Assembly: GCA_027064245.1 (NCBI GenBank)
Contig: JAMOPZ010000443.1
Location: 1-6,464 of the forward strand
Direction: 5' to 3'
DNA length: 6,464 nucleotides
From: Campylobacterales bacterium
Lineage (GTDB): Bacteria; Campylobacterota; Campylobacteria; Campylobacterales; Arcobacteraceae
Shown here one piece after another: positions 5,217 through 6,464 of the stretch (positions are counted from its first letter, which is position 1; the number at the start of each line of letters is the position of its first letter). A program made the position numbers and the translations under genes. The notes under the pieces are model-generated. The model worked only from the letters and a program-made list of their open reading frames with translations, was not told the DNA's origin and did no database searches.

Positions 5217-6464
5217 TTATCTAAATTTCTCAATTTTCTTGTAATAATTCTTTATATGGTGGGTTTGAACTTGTTTTATTGTGTTATATTTTTTTTGAGA
5301 TTTTAATAAAATATTGTATGGAGATATTAAAAAATCATATTTTTTTAAAATATTTTGTATAAATTTTTTATTTTTAGTGAAATTTACTTTTTTTACTTTT
5401 TTAAATAATATATTTGTATGTTTATTTGTAATTATTGTTATATCTTTTGCTCTTTTTGATATAGTACCATCTATATGTAATCCATGGCTTAGATTGTAAA
5501 TGTTTATTTTATTGTATTTTTGTATTATATTTTCAAAATTTATTTTCATTTGTAAAAAGATATCTAGTGTTTCTACTTTATTATTAAAATTTCCATCTAC
5601 AACTATTTTTGATCTATAAGCACCTTTGGAAAAATCCTCTTTATGGGTAGAGATATGAGCAATTTTAGAAACAATAGCAAGATCAAATCCAAGTAAATAG
5701 ATAGTTTTAGGTTTTAATGATAATATAATATCTAATCCAATATCACCTACAGAGTGACCAGTAAAGTTTTTTATATGTTTAAAAAATATTGTACTTGTTT
5801 GTATAAAATATGTATTTTTTTTATCTATATATTTTAATGTATTTTTATGTGTAGAAAAAGAGCAGATAAATGGTATGTTTTTTAAAAAACTTTTTTTTAT
5901 ATCTTTAAATTGTGTTTCTATTTTAGTAGAACCATCTACAGAGATAATTAGATCTGGCTTTATATTATATTTTTGCAATAAAATTAATACTCCTCCTGTT
6001 GCTATGATATAAAGTTTATTTTTATTTTGTTTAATAAAATCTATCTCTATCTCTACAGAAGGTCCAGCACCTAAAAAAAGAACTTGTTTATTTTTTAGAT
6101 AAGGAGATATTTTTAATATATTATATTGTTGTTTTATATATGAGAAACCTCGTTTATATGCACCTAAAATTTCTGAAAATGTATACATAAGTGGATTATT
6201 TAATGATATATATTTTAATATAGCATTAAAAGTATGTTGATTTGATACCATATGATATTTTAAAAAATGGTTTTGTTGATAGTTGTTATAATAAAATTTT
6301 TCAAAAGAGTCTAAACTCTTGTCACCTATTGCAAAATATAATTTATGCTTTTTAGATATCTTAAAGTAGGGTACTATAAATAAACTTAATCTAAATAGTT
6401 CAATATTGGTTTCACAAAATAGTATAGAAGATATATGAAGTTTTTTTATAATGTGTTTTATATC
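5217..6464 (-). CDS. DUF115 / Maf-type flagellar glycosylation protein, 5' end beyond window
   Basis: The 415 visible residues belong to the DUF115 (MptE-like, MAF_flag10) family. In Campylobacterota such motility accessory factors are linked to transfer of nonulosonic (pseudaminic/legionaminic) sugars onto flagellin in the cytoplasm. Counting from the window edge, the Rossmann-like core shows LFLGAGPS (129-136), IIATGGVLILLQKYNIKPDLIISVDGS (153-179; PD at 170-171, D178), HSVGDIGLD (237-245), YLLGFDLA (256-263), HKED (274-277) and SHGLHIDGT (326-334). The tail is lysine-rich. The frame is open from 6251 to the right edge with DUF115-like content (ELFRLSLFIVPYFK, KLYFAIGDKS), and the ATG at 6251 has no ribosome site, so that methionine is internal. 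Family members are often 600 residues or more. The gene is strikingly AT-rich (5 G/C in the 60 bases of 5341-5400), as is usual for surface-glycan genes. Exact sugar and acceptor are unknown. Confidence 0.85.
   Translation of the reverse strand, partial: DIKHIIKKLHISSILFCETNIELFRLSLFIVPYFKISKKHKLYFAIGDKSLDSFEKFYYNNYQQNHFLKYHMVSNQHTFNAILKYISLNNPLMYTFSEILGAYKRGFSYIKQQYNILKISPYLKNKQVLFLGAGPSVEIEIDFIKQNKNKLYIIATGGVLILLQKYNIKPDLIISVDGSTKIETQFKDIKKSFLKNIPFICSFSTHKNTLKYIDKKNTYFIQTSTIFFKHIKNFTGHSVGDIGLDIILSLKPKTIYLLGFDLAIVSKIAHISTHKEDFSKGAYRSKIVVDGNFNNKVETLDIFLQMKINFENIIQKYNKINIYNLSHGLHIDGTISKRAKDITIITNKHTNILFKKVKKVNFTKNKKFIQNILKKYDFLISPYNILLKSQKKYNTIKQVQTHHIKNYYKKIEKFR

Noticed and set aside
5314..5499. 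Plus-strand 61-codon frame inside the DUF115 gene
   Set aside because: It is phenylalanine-rich antisense of lysine codons, with no ribosome site and no independent evidence.

Overview
The window looks like chromosomal DNA of a low-GC member of the Campylobacterota, most likely an Arcobacter-like lineage. The reasons are strong AT bias, T/A-rich mRNA promoters with a good -10 but no clear -35, the tight aroB-mechanosensitive channel gene pair also known from Campylobacter, a DUF115/Maf-type flagellar glycosylation protein, and a NirJ-type heme d1 gene as found in denitrifying relatives. The assignment is by recognition only; no search was run.

Left block (1-3318). A 3'-truncated trpF (phosphoribosylanthranilate isomerase, minus strand) diverges from aroB (3-dehydroquinate synthase, plus strand) across 98 bp carrying a clear promoter for trpF and a weaker one for aroB. 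aroB ends in a TAATG overlap with an MscS-family channel gene that has a signal peptide and a long helical periplasmic domain. trpF and aroB both serve aromatic amino acid synthesis; the channel is a translationally coupled passenger of aroB.

Convergent gap (3319-3486). These 168 bp hold no convincing gene but are structured: an extended -10-like sequence at the channel gene's stop codon, a perfect 8-bp hairpin TTATACCC-TAAG-GGGTATAA, a 12-bp sequence occurring once in each orientation 119 bp apart, and a perfect TTGACA plus AAGGAGG string with no gene behind it.

Middle block (3487-4931, minus strand). A two-gene operon encodes a small exported monoheme cytochrome c (NirC-like, TTG start) and, overlapping by one base, the radical SAM heme d1 biosynthesis protein NirJ. 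The other heme d1 genes and the cytochrome cd1 nitrite reductase are not in view, so the pair is either detached from its cluster or an isolated module.

Right block (4932-6464, minus strand). A tRNA-Gln(UUG) gene is driven by a textbook TTGACA-17 bp-TATAAT promoter. Beyond it is an extremely AT-rich DUF115 gene whose reading frame runs off the right edge of the window; the methionine at 6251 is internal and not its real start.

Nothing here is clearly an undescribed system. The most useful leads are the structured convergent gap and the isolated nirC-nirJ pair.
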